Below, one piece after another: positions 7,461 to 15,551 of a stretch of DNA of 64,000 nucleotides (positions are counted from its first letter, which is position 1; each line of letters begins with the position of its first letter). This DNA is from Enterococcus sp. CSURQ0835. GTDB lineage: Bacteria; Bacillota; Bacilli; Lactobacillales; Enterococcaceae. The translations under genes were made by a program, and so were the position numbers. The stretch is from NCBI RefSeq assembly GCF_902706605.1, contig NZ_CACSLH010000009.1:1-64000 (forward strand), given 5' to 3'. The notes beneath the pieces were generated by a model. It had not been told where the DNA came from. It was given only the letters and a program-made list of their open reading frames with translations, and did no database searches.

Positions 7461-8237
7461 GTGACAAAAACAGCTTGTATCTTCAATCTTCAAAAATTTA
7501 GTTTACATGATGGTCCTGGCATTCGGACCGTCGTCTTTTTTAAAGGTTGCCCGTTACGTTGCGCTTGGTGTGCTAATCCCGAATCACAACACGCGTATCC
7601 AGAAGCAATGTGGGACCGGCAAAAAGAAAGAATAGTTCCCATCGGCGAAGAAAAAACGATCGCTGAGATCATGACCGTCGTTTTGCAAGATCAAGCCTTT
7701 TACCGCGAATCTGGCGGTGGCGTGACGCTTTCTGGCGGTGAAGTACTCTTTCAAGCCGACTTTGCGATCCAATTATTAAAAGCCTTGAAATACCATCAGA
7801 TCCACACTGCCTGCGAAACGACTGGCTTTTGTAGGGCCCCGCTCTTTCGTGAATTTCTCGCTTACGTCGACTTACTTTATTTTGATGTCAAACACTACGA
7901 TCCCGCCGCTCACCAAGTCGGTACTGGTGTAAAAAACGAGTTGATCTTAACCAATTTACAGCAAGCCTTAAATAGCTCAGTCGAAACAATTGTGCGCATC
8001 CCCGTGATCCCGACTTTCAATGATCGCTTAGCTGATGCACAGCAATTTGCTCAGTTACTGCACACACTTGGAGCTAAAAAAGTGGAACTTTTACCCTTCC
8101 ATCAATTTGGTGAAGAAAAATACGTTTCTTTAAACCGTGACTATGCCTACCACGACTACCCGCAGCTTCATTCAGAAGAGTCGAGCGAGTATCAAAAAAT
8201 CTTTCAAGCTCAACAGTTGGACTGTGTAGTACGTTGA
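7461..8237 (+). CDS. Glycyl radical enzyme activase (radical SAM), short form
   Basis: Predicted to use S-adenosylmethionine and a 4Fe-4S cluster to abstract hydrogen from the glycine of the enzyme encoded at 3055-5478. The radical-SAM motif is GCPLRCAWC (CxxxCxxC) after SLHDGPGIRT; SGGGVTLSGGE is the SAM-binding GGE region. At 258 residues it has the length of pyruvate formate-lyase activase. It lacks the 4Cys-4Cys ferredoxin-like insert (about 60 residues) usually present in activases of glycerol, choline and hydroxyphenylacetate enzymes; NPESQ leads straight into the next helix. GTG at 7452 lies inside the Shine-Dalgarno GAGGTGG, so GTG at 7461 is preferred. Confidence 0.88.
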   Translation: MTKTACIFNLQKFSLHDGPGIRTVVFFKGCPLRCAWCANPESQHAYPEAMWDRQKERIVPIGEEKTIAEIMTVVLQDQAFYRESGGGVTLSGGEVLFQADFAIQLLKALKYHQIHTACETTGFCRAPLFREFLAYVDLLYFDVKHYDPAAHQVGTGVKNELILTNLQQALNSSVETIVRIPVIPTFNDRLADAQQFAQLLHTLGAKKVELLPFHQFGEEKYVSLNRDYAYHDYPQLHSEESSEYQKIFQAQQLDCVVR

Positions 8238-8253
8238 GTATTTATAAAAATAA

Positions 8254-8293
8254 AAAAATGGGACGACTACAACAAGTGTGTCGTCCCATTTTT
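8254..8293. terminator. Bidirectional terminator between activase and permease genes
   Basis: Perfect 14-bp stem AAAAATGGGACGAC / GTCGTCCCATTTTT, 12-nt loop, T runs in both directions; shared by two convergent genes. Confidence 0.9.
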
Positions 8294-8316
8294 CGTTTGG
8301 ATCATTCAGTTAACTG

Positions 8317-9666
8317 TTACAGTTTTACTTTGGTCGGTTCACTGTCTGATTTTGAATGTTGATGAATAAAGTAGTAAATCACACTCGCTACGATGATCGA
8401 GCTAACTAAGAACAAGATGTTTGGTAACGTCGTTGAGCTAAGAATCCAGAAGCTCGTCAAGATCGCCAAGACTGGGATCACATTACCAAATGGCAAGCTG
8501 AAACTACCAGCGGCTTTTTCTAAGCGTCCGCTTTTTCTTAAATAGATTGAAGCTAACGCAGTCGGGATATATTGAACAAAGAACATCAAGACACTAAGTC
8601 CGACTAAAGTTTCAAACGTTCCAGATAAAACTAACAGGCAAGCAAAAACAGCGGTGATAATCGAAGCGATATAGGGGCTGCCCCAACGATTTTCTTTTGC
8701 GATTTGTTTAGGCATCAATGAATCGTTTGAGAGGGTTTGGATCATACGAGGAATTGAAACTGCGGAGACATTGTTTAAACCACCAACTGAAATGATTGCA
8801 CCAACTGAAACGATCAAGCCGCCGATTGGTCCGACCATCATAGTAAATGCTCGTTGGACTGGTGCACCACCGACTGTTTTGTTTCCTAACATGGCGATTG
8901 TTCCAAAAATAATCAAGAAATAAATAGCAGAAACGATCAAAGTTGACAAAATAACAGCTTTTGGAACATTTTTCTTTGGATCTTTTACTTCACCAGCAAT
9001 AATTGGTAATGTTTCAAAGCCGATAAAACCATAAAATAAGATTAAAGCATTTGAATTCAAGCCGCTAATAAAGCTCGTTCCTTTTGGTGCTTGGACAAAC
9101 GGTGTGAAACTACCATGATCCAGACCATATTTGATAAAGAACAAAGCAGCGACACTAAATGAAATCAATGGGATCAATTTTGCAAGGGTAACAGTCGTTC
9201 CGATGTATTTCGAAATATTGTTCCCGAAGTTGTTTAAGATTGACAAACTGATGATCAACGTAATCGCAATGATCACCCGAACATTGGCAACTGATTCTAA
9301 ATTAGGGAACAACGCGATCGCAAGTTCTGAAAAACCCATCGCCATTGCTGACCAACCGATCACACAGCTGACCCAACCTAAAAACCCAACGTCAAATCCA
9401 ACAAATTTACCAAATGCTAATTTTGCATATTGATAAGCACCACCATTTTTATCGACATATCCGGCAACATCGGCAAAACAAAAGGCAAACAACAAAACGA
9501 CGATGACATCAATAAAGATCGTTACGATCGAAGCTGGACCAAGATTGACATACAACTGTTCTGGCAATAGGAAGATCCCTGAACCGATCATGGAGTTCAC
9601 TCCAAAGATTATTGCCGCAAAAGCTCCGTACTTTTGCTTTTTCGATAACTCTTTTTTCTCACTCAT
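8317..9666 (-). CDS. APC-superfamily permease in a nucleoside operon
   Basis: 449 residues with about 12 hydrophobic segments. The start resembles amino acid/polyamine permeases: VNSMIGSGIFLLPEQ is the conserved TM1 loop. Last gene of the ribokinase - nucleoside hydrolase - permease operon; its ATG overlaps the preceding stop by 4 nt (ATGA), and GGGGAG precedes it. The family normally moves amino acids or polyamines, yet translational coupling to a nucleoside hydrolase suggests a nucleoside, ribose-related or nucleobase substrate (inference). Family call secure, substrate unknown. Confidence 0.82.
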   Translation of the reverse strand: MSEKKELSKKQKYGAFAAIIFGVNSMIGSGIFLLPEQLYVNLGPASIVTIFIDVIVVLLFAFCFADVAGYVDKNGGAYQYAKLAFGKFVGFDVGFLGWVSCVIGWSAMAMGFSELAIALFPNLESVANVRVIIAITLIISLSILNNFGNNISKYIGTTVTLAKLIPLISFSVAALFFIKYGLDHGSFTPFVQAPKGTSFISGLNSNALILFYGFIGFETLPIIAGEVKDPKKNVPKAVILSTLIVSAIYFLIIFGTIAMLGNKTVGGAPVQRAFTMMVGPIGGLIVSVGAIISVGGLNNVSAVSIPRMIQTLSNDSLMPKQIAKENRWGSPYIASIITAVFACLLVLSGTFETLVGLSVLMFFVQYIPTALASIYLRKSGRLEKAAGSFSLPFGNVIPVLAILTSFWILSSTTLPNILFLVSSIIVASVIYYFIHQHSKSDSEPTKVKL

Positions 9667-10619
9667 TTACTATAACTCCCCTTCTCAGATAATTTAATTG
9701 TTGCTAAAAACCATTCCCAAAATTTATCTAACTTAATATCTGTGGCATAGCGTACATTTGCAGGTCGCTTCAAATTATGATGATAATCCACCACCGTCAA
9801 GCCTCGTGTGATCGTACCTTCCGTTTCGACATCCATATAGTAGTCTTCAAAGGTAAAGATCTCAGGCGCGACCATCGAACAAAATGCTGCCACGTCATGC
9901 ATATTCGCTTCTTCAGAACCTTCTGCTAAGCTATTTCTTTTCGTGAAATCCATGATCGCTGAAACGATTTTACCGGCTTCACTATCGATTTCAGCTAACT
10001 GGCGCGTCACATCGTCAGACCATGACAACCGCGTCGTTACATCTAAGCCGATCATCGTGATAGGTAGACCTGCTTTTAAAACGACTTGCAGCGCTTCTGG
10101 ATCGACATACGCATTGAATTCTGAACCGAATGCCGCACTGACATTCCCGCCAAAAAGTGCGCCGCCCATAATATAGACATGCTTGATTTTTTGTGTAATG
10201 TCTGGATATTTCAAGATGGCAGCAGCTAGATTCGTTTGCGGACCCGTTGCTAAAATAACTAACTCTCCCGGATATGCTGCCGCGTAATCATGGATCGCTT
10301 CGACCGCATTTTTTTGACTGAATGGACGATCCGTTGCCTGCAATGTCACATCGCCCAGCCCTGTCTGACCATGAGATGAAGCAAAGCTAGGTGCTTTTTT
10401 CAGAGGCTTATCTGCTCCTAAACAAACTTCAATATCGTTTTGCCCTAACTGGTCTAACAGATTGATCGTATTTTTAGACGTATTTTCCAACGTCACATTT
10501 CCAGATGTTGTCGTAACGGCACAAATCTCAAAAATAGCACGATTTTGAAGTGCACAGATCAATGCGATCGCATCGTCCGTTCCGGTATCGACATCAATGA
10601 TAAGTTTTTCTTTTGCCAT
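9663..10619 (-). CDS. Ribonucleoside hydrolase (IunH family)
   Basis: 318 residues; hydrolyses the N-glycosidic bond of nucleosides to a free base plus ribose. The N-terminal calcium/ribose motif IIDVDTGTDDAIAL (DxDxGxDD) is intact, and a later (N)MHDVAAF segment carries the usual His-Asp. Start: ATG at 10619 is preferred over an in-frame GTG at 10634, which has no Shine-Dalgarno and overlaps rbsK; a GTGGGG tract lies about 9 nt upstream of the ATG. It begins 5 bp after rbsK and overlaps the permease start, so hydrolysis, ribose phosphorylation and transport are produced together. Purine or pyrimidine preference cannot be told from sequence. Confidence 0.88.
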   Translation of the reverse strand: MAKEKLIIDVDTGTDDAIALICALQNRAIFEICAVTTTSGNVTLENTSKNTINLLDQLGQNDIEVCLGADKPLKKAPSFASSHGQTGLGDVTLQATDRPFSQKNAVEAIHDYAAAYPGELVILATGPQTNLAAAILKYPDITQKIKHVYIMGGALFGGNVSAAFGSEFNAYVDPEALQVVLKAGLPITMIGLDVTTRLSWSDDVTRQLAEIDSEAGKIVSAIMDFTKRNSLAEGSEEANMHDVAAFCSMVAPEIFTFEDYYMDVETEGTITRGLTVVDYHHNLKRPANVRYATDIKLDKFWEWFLATIKLSEKGSYSK

Positions 10620-10624
10620 ACTAT

Positions 10625-11539
10625 CTAACCCCACTTTTCTTGCATTTCAGCGATTGAAGGAACCGAAGTTTGAGCGCCTTTTTTCATAACGGACAAAGCA
10701 GATACTTGTTGGCCAAACCGAATCGCATCTTCGATTTTTTCTGATTTACTCAAGCTAAGGGCAAGTCCCGCGATAAAGCAGTCACCTGCAGCCGTCGTAT
10801 CCACTGCTTCTACTTTATAAGGTTCAAAAGTCAATTCCTGATCTTTGGTTACTAATAAGCAACCGGCTTCACCTAATGTTACGATGACATTTTTAACACT
10901 TTTAGCGATCAATTCACGGGCACCCGCTAAAACATCCGCTTTTGATGTGCCCTCTCGATTCGTCAATAGTGCTAATTCCGTCTCATTCGGTTTAATGTAA
11001 TCGATTCCATTCCAAAACTCTGTTGGAATATCTTTGGTAGCCGGTGCTGGATCCACGATGATCGTTTTACCTAATGACAATGCGTACTCTTTGACATACA
11101 TCACGACTTCTAATGGAATCTCCAGCTGCATCACGATGATATCGGAATCAGCGATCGCTTGTTTGAACTGATCGATCATCTCGGTCGTCAGCGATTGATT
11201 CGCACCGCCAATAACTATGATCGAATTTCGACCTTGTCCATCTAATGTAATGAACGCTTGACCGGTCTGTTCAGCTTGATTGACCACTATGCCAGTCGTG
11301 TCAACATTCACAGCGGCTAAATTTGCTTTCAGTGTTTCGCCTAGTGCATCTGGACCTACTGAACCTAACATTTGGACCTGTCCACCCAGTTTTCCAATCG
11401 CGTAAGCTTGGTTAGCACCTTTACCACCAGGGATAAAATCAACACCGCTTCCCATGATCGTCTCACCAGGAGCCGGCATAGTTGGGACACTCACTACACA
11501 GTCCATGTTTAAACTTCCGACAACTAAAATTTTTTTCAA
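10625..11539 (-). CDS. rbsK: Ribokinase (PfkB family)
   Basis: 304 residues; phosphorylates ribose to ribose 5-phosphate with ATP. Canonical signatures are present: N-terminal GSLNMD, substrate motif GGKGANQAYAIGKLGG, DPAPA loop, PNETE, and the anion-hole/catalytic motif DTTAAGDCF (Asp about 253). TTG start at 11539, 9 nt after GGGAGG. First gene of an operon with a nucleoside hydrolase and a permease: ribose freed from nucleosides would enter the pentose phosphate pool. The leader is about 180 nt if the promoter at 11730-11758 is used. Compare the second ribokinase-like domain fused to the divergent regulator. Confidence 0.9.
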   Translation of the reverse strand: MKKILVVGSLNMDCVVSVPTMPAPGETIMGSGVDFIPGGKGANQAYAIGKLGGQVQMLGSVGPDALGETLKANLAAVNVDTTGIVVNQAEQTGQAFITLDGQGRNSIIVIGGANQSLTTEMIDQFKQAIADSDIIVMQLEIPLEVVMYVKEYALSLGKTIIVDPAPATKDIPTEFWNGIDYIKPNETELALLTNREGTSKADVLAGARELIAKSVKNVIVTLGEAGCLLVTKDQELTFEPYKVEAVDTTAAGDCFIAGLALSLSKSEKIEDAIRFGQQVSALSVMKKGAQTSVPSIAEMQEKWG

Positions 11540-11631
11540 ATAAGGTTCCTCCCATAGATTTTTTCTACCTGAACAGCTGCTCGCTACGTAATTGGAAAAG
11601 TTAGTCTCCTAGCAAAACTCCAGAATGCGTT

Positions 11632-11645
11632 TTCAAAATAAATAA
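11632..11645. promoter_or_regulatory. Second LacI/CcpA-like site in the rbsK leader
   Basis: AGAATGCGTTTTCA has the central CG and CGTTTTC half shared with the site at 11707-11722, and matches the cre consensus apart from two positions. It lies about 95 bp upstream of rbsK. It could bind CcpA or the local LacI-type protein. Confidence 0.3.
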
Positions 11646-11706
11646 AAGCAACAAACGCAACACTCACTATTACTATCAAAGAAAAAACAACTTAGGAAAA
11701 TATTTT

Positions 11707-11722
11707 CGTAAAACGTTTTCCT
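11707..11722. promoter_or_regulatory. Candidate operator for the LacI-ribokinase regulator
   Basis: The 10-bp perfect palindrome AAAACGTTTT (11710-11719) has the central CG typical of LacI-family operators. It lies just after the predicted -10 of the rbsK operon, covering roughly +1 to +16, and about 60 bp upstream of the -35 of the fusion gene. Confidence 0.5.
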
Positions 11723-11729
11723 TGACTGT

Positions 11730-11758
11730 AAGTTACCATCATCCGATCGGATAGTCAA
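11730..11758 (-). promoter_or_regulatory. Candidate rbsK operon promoter with UP element
   Basis: Minus strand: an A-tract (11761-11776) directly upstream of TTGACT (11753-11758), 17 bp, then TAACTT (11730-11735) preceded by TG as an extended -10. The -10 match is poor. A 12-bp palindrome ATCCGATCGGAT (11741-11752) fills the spacer, flanked by an inverted repeat CCTTGACT / AGTCAAGG. Confidence 0.45.
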
Positions 11759-11779
11759 GGTTTTTTTATTTTTTCTAAA

Positions 11780-11808
11780 TAGACATTTACGAATACTTCA
11801 TCTAGAAT
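11780..11808 (+). promoter_or_regulatory. Promoter of the LacI-ribokinase fusion gene
   Basis: TAGACA (11780-11785), 17 bp, TAGAAT (11803-11808), each 5/6 to consensus, 38 bp before the ATG at 11847. Confidence 0.6.
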
Positions 11809-11846
11809 GGGTGAAAAGAATTAGTTCAAAAGTTATGGAGGCTCCT

Positions 11847-13748
11847 ATGAAGATAACGGAAATCGCTAAGTTGGCTAATGTTTCTCCTTCAACTGTCTCA
11901 AAGATCATCAACAAAAAAGATGATAATATTAGTCCAAAAACGAGAGAAAAAGTTTTAAGAATCGTCAAAGAATATAACTACACCCCCTATGGTTCGACGA
12001 TCGATTCAACGATCACGAAGCGCTTCACTTTGGCTGTGTTGCTTCGAAAAAATATTAGTTCAAGTTTTATTGGCGGGGTTTTATCAGCCGCAAAAGAAAA
12101 TGGTTACGATGTCTTACTATTCGAAAGCGAAGGTTCAAATGAAATTGAGCTCAAAAATATCACCGCTATTTGCAATAACAATGTAGACGGTGTCATCTGG
12201 GAACGTGTCAATTCAACAAGTACTGCGTATAGTTCGTTATTCACGGAAAAAAATATTACATATCTGTGTATCAATGACGCCCAAAATAGTGAAGCGTATC
12301 AAATCGATTATGATTTTCTAGCTTACAAAATGACGGAGACTTTACTCGCTTATAAACATACTGAGATCGCGTGCTTTTTAAAAGAAGACACGTGGTATTC
12401 AGAGCTCTTTTTAGAAGGCTACAAACAATGTCTCTTTGATCATCAGCTGCCCTTTAAAGAAGAATTTATTTACCTTGAGCAAAATTTTTCGTATGACGCC
12501 TTAAAAATCCAAGAGCCGACTGCGATTATTTGTTCGGACTATTCACTTGCTTTAACCGTTCAAAATGAATTGTGTAAATATAATGAATTGATCTCAGACA
12601 ACTTTGCTTTGTTGAGTTTGCGCAATGAACTGTACAATGAAATCGATTCTTCTGCGATTTCTTCTGTCGCGATCGACAATAAAAAGTTTGGGGAATTAGT
12701 CACTCGCCGATTGATCGATTTGTGCGAAAAAAATCCAAATGAAACGGTCAACGTCCGCCCAGATTTTACGATCAATCATTTAGAAACGTTATTTTCACCT
12801 ACCGATTTACAGTCCAAAAAAATTATTGTCATCGGCAGTATCAATAACGATTTCACCTTCAACGTCCCTGCACTACCGCAATCAGGAGAAACAGTCAAAA
12901 TCAGTAATGTCTCTTCGACTTTAGGTGGCAAAGGCGCCAATCAGGCAGTCGGCGTCGCTCGCTTAGGGGTCACAGCGACTTTAATCGGGAGCGTGGGAAA
13001 AGATATCGATTCTAAAATTTTATTGGATGAATTAGCTAAAGAACATGTCCAGCTATCAGGTGTGGTTCGAGCTGATGGAAGTAGTGTGGGGAAAGCTTAT
13101 ATTTATATCGATCAGACCGGCGAGAGTATCGTCACGATTTTTCCAGGCGCAAATAGTATTTTTGATGTCGCTTCCCTTAAAGCCAATGCGCAGCTTTTCA
13201 AAAAAGGAAGTTACTGTTTACTTTCAACTGAAGTTCCGTTAGAGACGATCATGGAAGCTGCGACACTTGCTAAAAAAAATCAGATCTTAAACTTTTTGAA
13301 ACCGGCCACACTAGCTGCTTTGCCAAAAGAATTGGTACCCGTGATCGATGTCTTTTTACCAAATGAACGAGAAGCGTACCTATTGTCAAATCAACTGCCT
13401 TCGATCGAAGAGCAAGCGCAGTATTTTCGAACATTAGGTTTTCCATGTGTGATCATTACGATGGGGAAAAATGGTTGTTACGTGTTAAGTGATGACTTGC
13501 GAGGTTATTTTAAAGCGCCAGAGACTGTCGTAGTGGATACGACAGGTGGTGCCGATGCGTTTATCTCGGCGTTAGCTGCTTATTTATTGAAAGGCTACCC
13601 ACTAGAAGCTTCGGTCAAAATCGCGCTTCATGCTGCTAGTTTTTGTGTCTCAAGACAAGGGGTAGCTGCAGCGTTAGTCGATCGAAATACATTAGAGGCA
13701 ATCGTGAACTTAAAAGAAAATGAGATCATCAACAGATCGATCGATTAA
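11847..13748 (+). CDS. LacI-type regulator fused to a ribokinase-like (PfkB) domain
   Basis: 633 residues with two complete parts. Residues 1-50 are a LacI helix-turn-helix (ITEIAKLANVSPSTVSKIINKK); about 55-310 form a periplasmic-binding-protein-like sensor; about 323-633 are a PfkB kinase with GGKGANQAVGVARLG (about 360), PNEREA and a C-terminal DTTGGADAF (564-572). The kinase motif departs from DTTGAGD/DTTAAGD: the glycine before the catalytic Asp570 is alanine, and the usual NPAPA loop reads NFLKPA. Activity may be reduced or the domain may sense sugar phosphate (inference). Start ATG follows GGAGG at 5 nt; a GTG at 11811 is too far upstream. It is divergent from the rbsK operon, its likely target. 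Confidence 0.9.
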   Translation: MKITEIAKLANVSPSTVSKIINKKDDNISPKTREKVLRIVKEYNYTPYGSTIDSTITKRFTLAVLLRKNISSSFIGGVLSAAKENGYDVLLFESEGSNEIELKNITAICNNNVDGVIWERVNSTSTAYSSLFTEKNITYLCINDAQNSEAYQIDYDFLAYKMTETLLAYKHTEIACFLKEDTWYSELFLEGYKQCLFDHQLPFKEEFIYLEQNFSYDALKIQEPTAIICSDYSLALTVQNELCKYNELISDNFALLSLRNELYNEIDSSAISSVAIDNKKFGELVTRRLIDLCEKNPNETVNVRPDFTINHLETLFSPTDLQSKKIIVIGSINNDFTFNVPALPQSGETVKISNVSSTLGGKGANQAVGVARLGVTATLIGSVGKDIDSKILLDELAKEHVQLSGVVRADGSSVGKAYIYIDQTGESIVTIFPGANSIFDVASLKANAQLFKKGSYCLLSTEVPLETIMEAATLAKKNQILNFLKPATLAALPKELVPVIDVFLPNEREAYLLSNQLPSIEEQAQYFRTLGFPCVIITMGKNGCYVLSDDLRGYFKAPETVVVDTTGGADAFISALAAYLLKGYPLEASVKIALHAASFCVSRQGVAAALVDRNTLEAIVNLKENEIINRSID

Positions 13749-13796
13749 CCTTTTGCTGCTTCAGTATTTTAAGCTGGAGCTAGCTCATCTGTTTTA

Positions 13797-13832
13797 AACA
13801 AAATCCGCAGACTTTCGCCTGCGGATTTGTTC
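13797..13832. terminator. Terminator between the fusion gene and gltX
   Basis: Stem AAATCCGCAG / CTGCGGATTT (13801-13810 with 13819-13828), 8-nt loop; extends to about 13 pairs but lacks a long T run. Located between two convergent genes. Confidence 0.65.
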
Positions 13833-13872
13833 TATTTCAAAAGTGTTGCCTGTTTGGAGCAGCCGCACTTTT

Positions 13873-15390
13873 TTAGTTTCGCAAATAAGCCGCAGCTTGT
13901 TGGAGCAATCGTAAGACAAGTTGAGGGTCCAACACCCCCATAAATTCATTGATTTGCGGTGCGGATTGACTGTCCGTGAATACGATATTCAGCGGCATAT
14001 ACAAATCGCGGCCCTTGATCCCGGTTGCTTTTTGCGTTGCTTTGATCAAAGCACTGTAATCAGGCGTTGCATCCGTTGGCAAATCGTTTACTTCATTTGC
14101 TAAATAGTCAAAGACCGTTAACATTTTCTCGCGATCAAAAGCGGCAAAGTCAGCGTAACTGAATTCATACGTCGCGATCTGTTTGATAAAAATGATTTTT
14201 TTCATGATATCTAACAGAGTCTTAGCTTCTGAACGATAAATGTGACCGACTTTTTCGATCAAAGCTAAATCATTTTGAACAGCTAATTCTTTCAACTGCG
14301 CTGCTTCTTCGGTTTCTGCTGCGGTAATCAATTCAGCGATTCGGCGGGCTAGTTCTGCACTGTCGAGTTTTTTGATATATTCGCCGTTAGTCCAATCAAG
14401 TTTCTTTTGATCAAAGTAAGCCGGTGAAGCCGACATACGATTGATATCGTAAGCGTCGATCAATTCTTCTTTTGAAAAAATTTCTTTTTCGCCGACTGGT
14501 GACCATCCTAAAAAGGCGATAAAGTTCAGCAGCGCTTCACTCAAATAACCATACTTCCGGTATTGGCTGATAAATTGGAGTGTATCTTGATCTCGTTTAC
14601 TCAATTTTTTGTGGGTCGCCATGCTATAGATCAACGTGATATGACCAAACGTCGGTTGTGAAAAACCAAGTGCTTCATAGACTGCGATTTGTTTTGGCGT
14701 ATTGGCAATATGATCATCGCCCCGTAAAACATGCGTGATCTTCATCAAGTAATCATCGATCACCACCGCAAAATTATACGTAGCCATGCCATCACTTTTT
14801 TCAATGATGAAATCACCGCCGATATTATCGGAATTAAATTCAACGTGCCCTTTGATCATATCGTTCCAAGCGTAGACATGATCTTGCGGTAAATGCAATC
14901 GAATCGTATAGCTCCGACCTTCTGCTTCAGCTTGTTGGATCGCTTCTTCAGAGGCATTGTACCAGCGACCATCATAATGCGGCGCGATTTTATTTTCGAC
15001 TTGTTCATCATGTAAGGCCTTCAGTTCAGCTTCTGTCGCGTAATCTTTGTAGGCTAACCCTTTAGCTAGTAACTCTTGCACATAATGATGGTAAAGATCG
15101 ACTCGTTTACTTTGATGATAAGGCGCATATTCGACATTTGGTTTATCTGGACCTTCATCCCAATCAAGTCCTAGCCAATGTAAGTTTTCCATTTGGCTTT
15201 GTTCCCCGTTTTCGACATTGCGCTTTGTGTCTGTATCTTCAATTCGTAAGACCCAAGTGCCATTGTAGTGGCGAGCAAATAAATAGTTGAACAGCGCGGA
15301 TTGCGCATTCCCGATATGTAAAAAACCGGTGGGACTTGGCGCGTAGCGAACGCGAACGTCCCCTTTGATCTCGACTTTTTCTTTTTTCAC
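13873..15390 (-). CDS. gltX: Glutamyl-tRNA synthetase, divergent copy
   Basis: 505 residues. Class I synthetase attaching glutamate to tRNA-Glu (and in most Firmicutes to tRNA-Gln for amidation). HIGH motif PSPTGFLHIGN; KMSKS-type motif KKLSKRD; catalytic insertion and C-terminal anticodon-binding region present. After HIGN the usual bacterial A-R-T is A-Q-S, and the region before KLSKR (IYSMATH) also differs from the forms I know, so this may be a second or acquired paralogue. GTG start 9 nt after GGAGG. Monocistronic, with its own promoter (15448-15476); it is not next to cysE/cysS as is common. Confidence 0.88.
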   Translation of the reverse strand: MKKEKVEIKGDVRVRYAPSPTGFLHIGNAQSALFNYLFARHYNGTWVLRIEDTDTKRNVENGEQSQMENLHWLGLDWDEGPDKPNVEYAPYHQSKRVDLYHHYVQELLAKGLAYKDYATEAELKALHDEQVENKIAPHYDGRWYNASEEAIQQAEAEGRSYTIRLHLPQDHVYAWNDMIKGHVEFNSDNIGGDFIIEKSDGMATYNFAVVIDDYLMKITHVLRGDDHIANTPKQIAVYEALGFSQPTFGHITLIYSMATHKKLSKRDQDTLQFISQYRKYGYLSEALLNFIAFLGWSPVGEKEIFSKEELIDAYDINRMSASPAYFDQKKLDWTNGEYIKKLDSAELARRIAELITAAETEEAAQLKELAVQNDLALIEKVGHIYRSEAKTLLDIMKKIIFIKQIATYEFSYADFAAFDREKMLTVFDYLANEVNDLPTDATPDYSALIKATQKATGIKGRDLYMPLNIVFTDSQSAPQINEFMGVLDPQLVLRLLQQAAAYLRN

Positions 15391-15447
15391 TGTTTACGAC
15401 CTCCTAGAATACTAGTTGAAAGTTATCCTCCCAACTATAACAGTTGT

Positions 15448-15476
15448 ATTATAATCCTTCTGCTTGTGAGTTTCAA
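15448..15476 (-). promoter_or_regulatory. gltX promoter
   Basis: Minus strand TTGAAA (15471-15476), 17 bp, TATAAT (15448-15453). The leader of about 55 nt holds a small hairpin but is too short for a T-box. Confidence 0.75.
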
Positions 15477-15497
15477 ACTTCTAAGCAAGCTGAATGC

Positions 15498-15537
15498 AAA
15501 AAAACATCCTCACCGCTTTCGGTCAGGATGCTTTTTT
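15498..15537. terminator. Terminator after the plsX-acpB operon
   Basis: Stem CATCCT-c-ACCG / CGGT-c-AGGATG with a CTTT loop (15505-15530), flanked by A7 and T6, so it can act on both strands; 14 bp after the acyl carrier protein stop. Confidence 0.88.
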
Positions 15538-15551
15538 AGGATTTGAAAGGC

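Noticed and set aside
11707-11722. Treating AAAACGTTTT as a CcpA cre site
   Set aside because: It lacks the flanking TG...CA of cre; its position just after the rbsK -10 next to a LacI-type gene fits a local operator better.
15391-15447. A T-box in front of gltX
   Set aside because: The predicted leader is only about 55 nt with one small hairpin, far too short for a T-box specifier and antiterminator.
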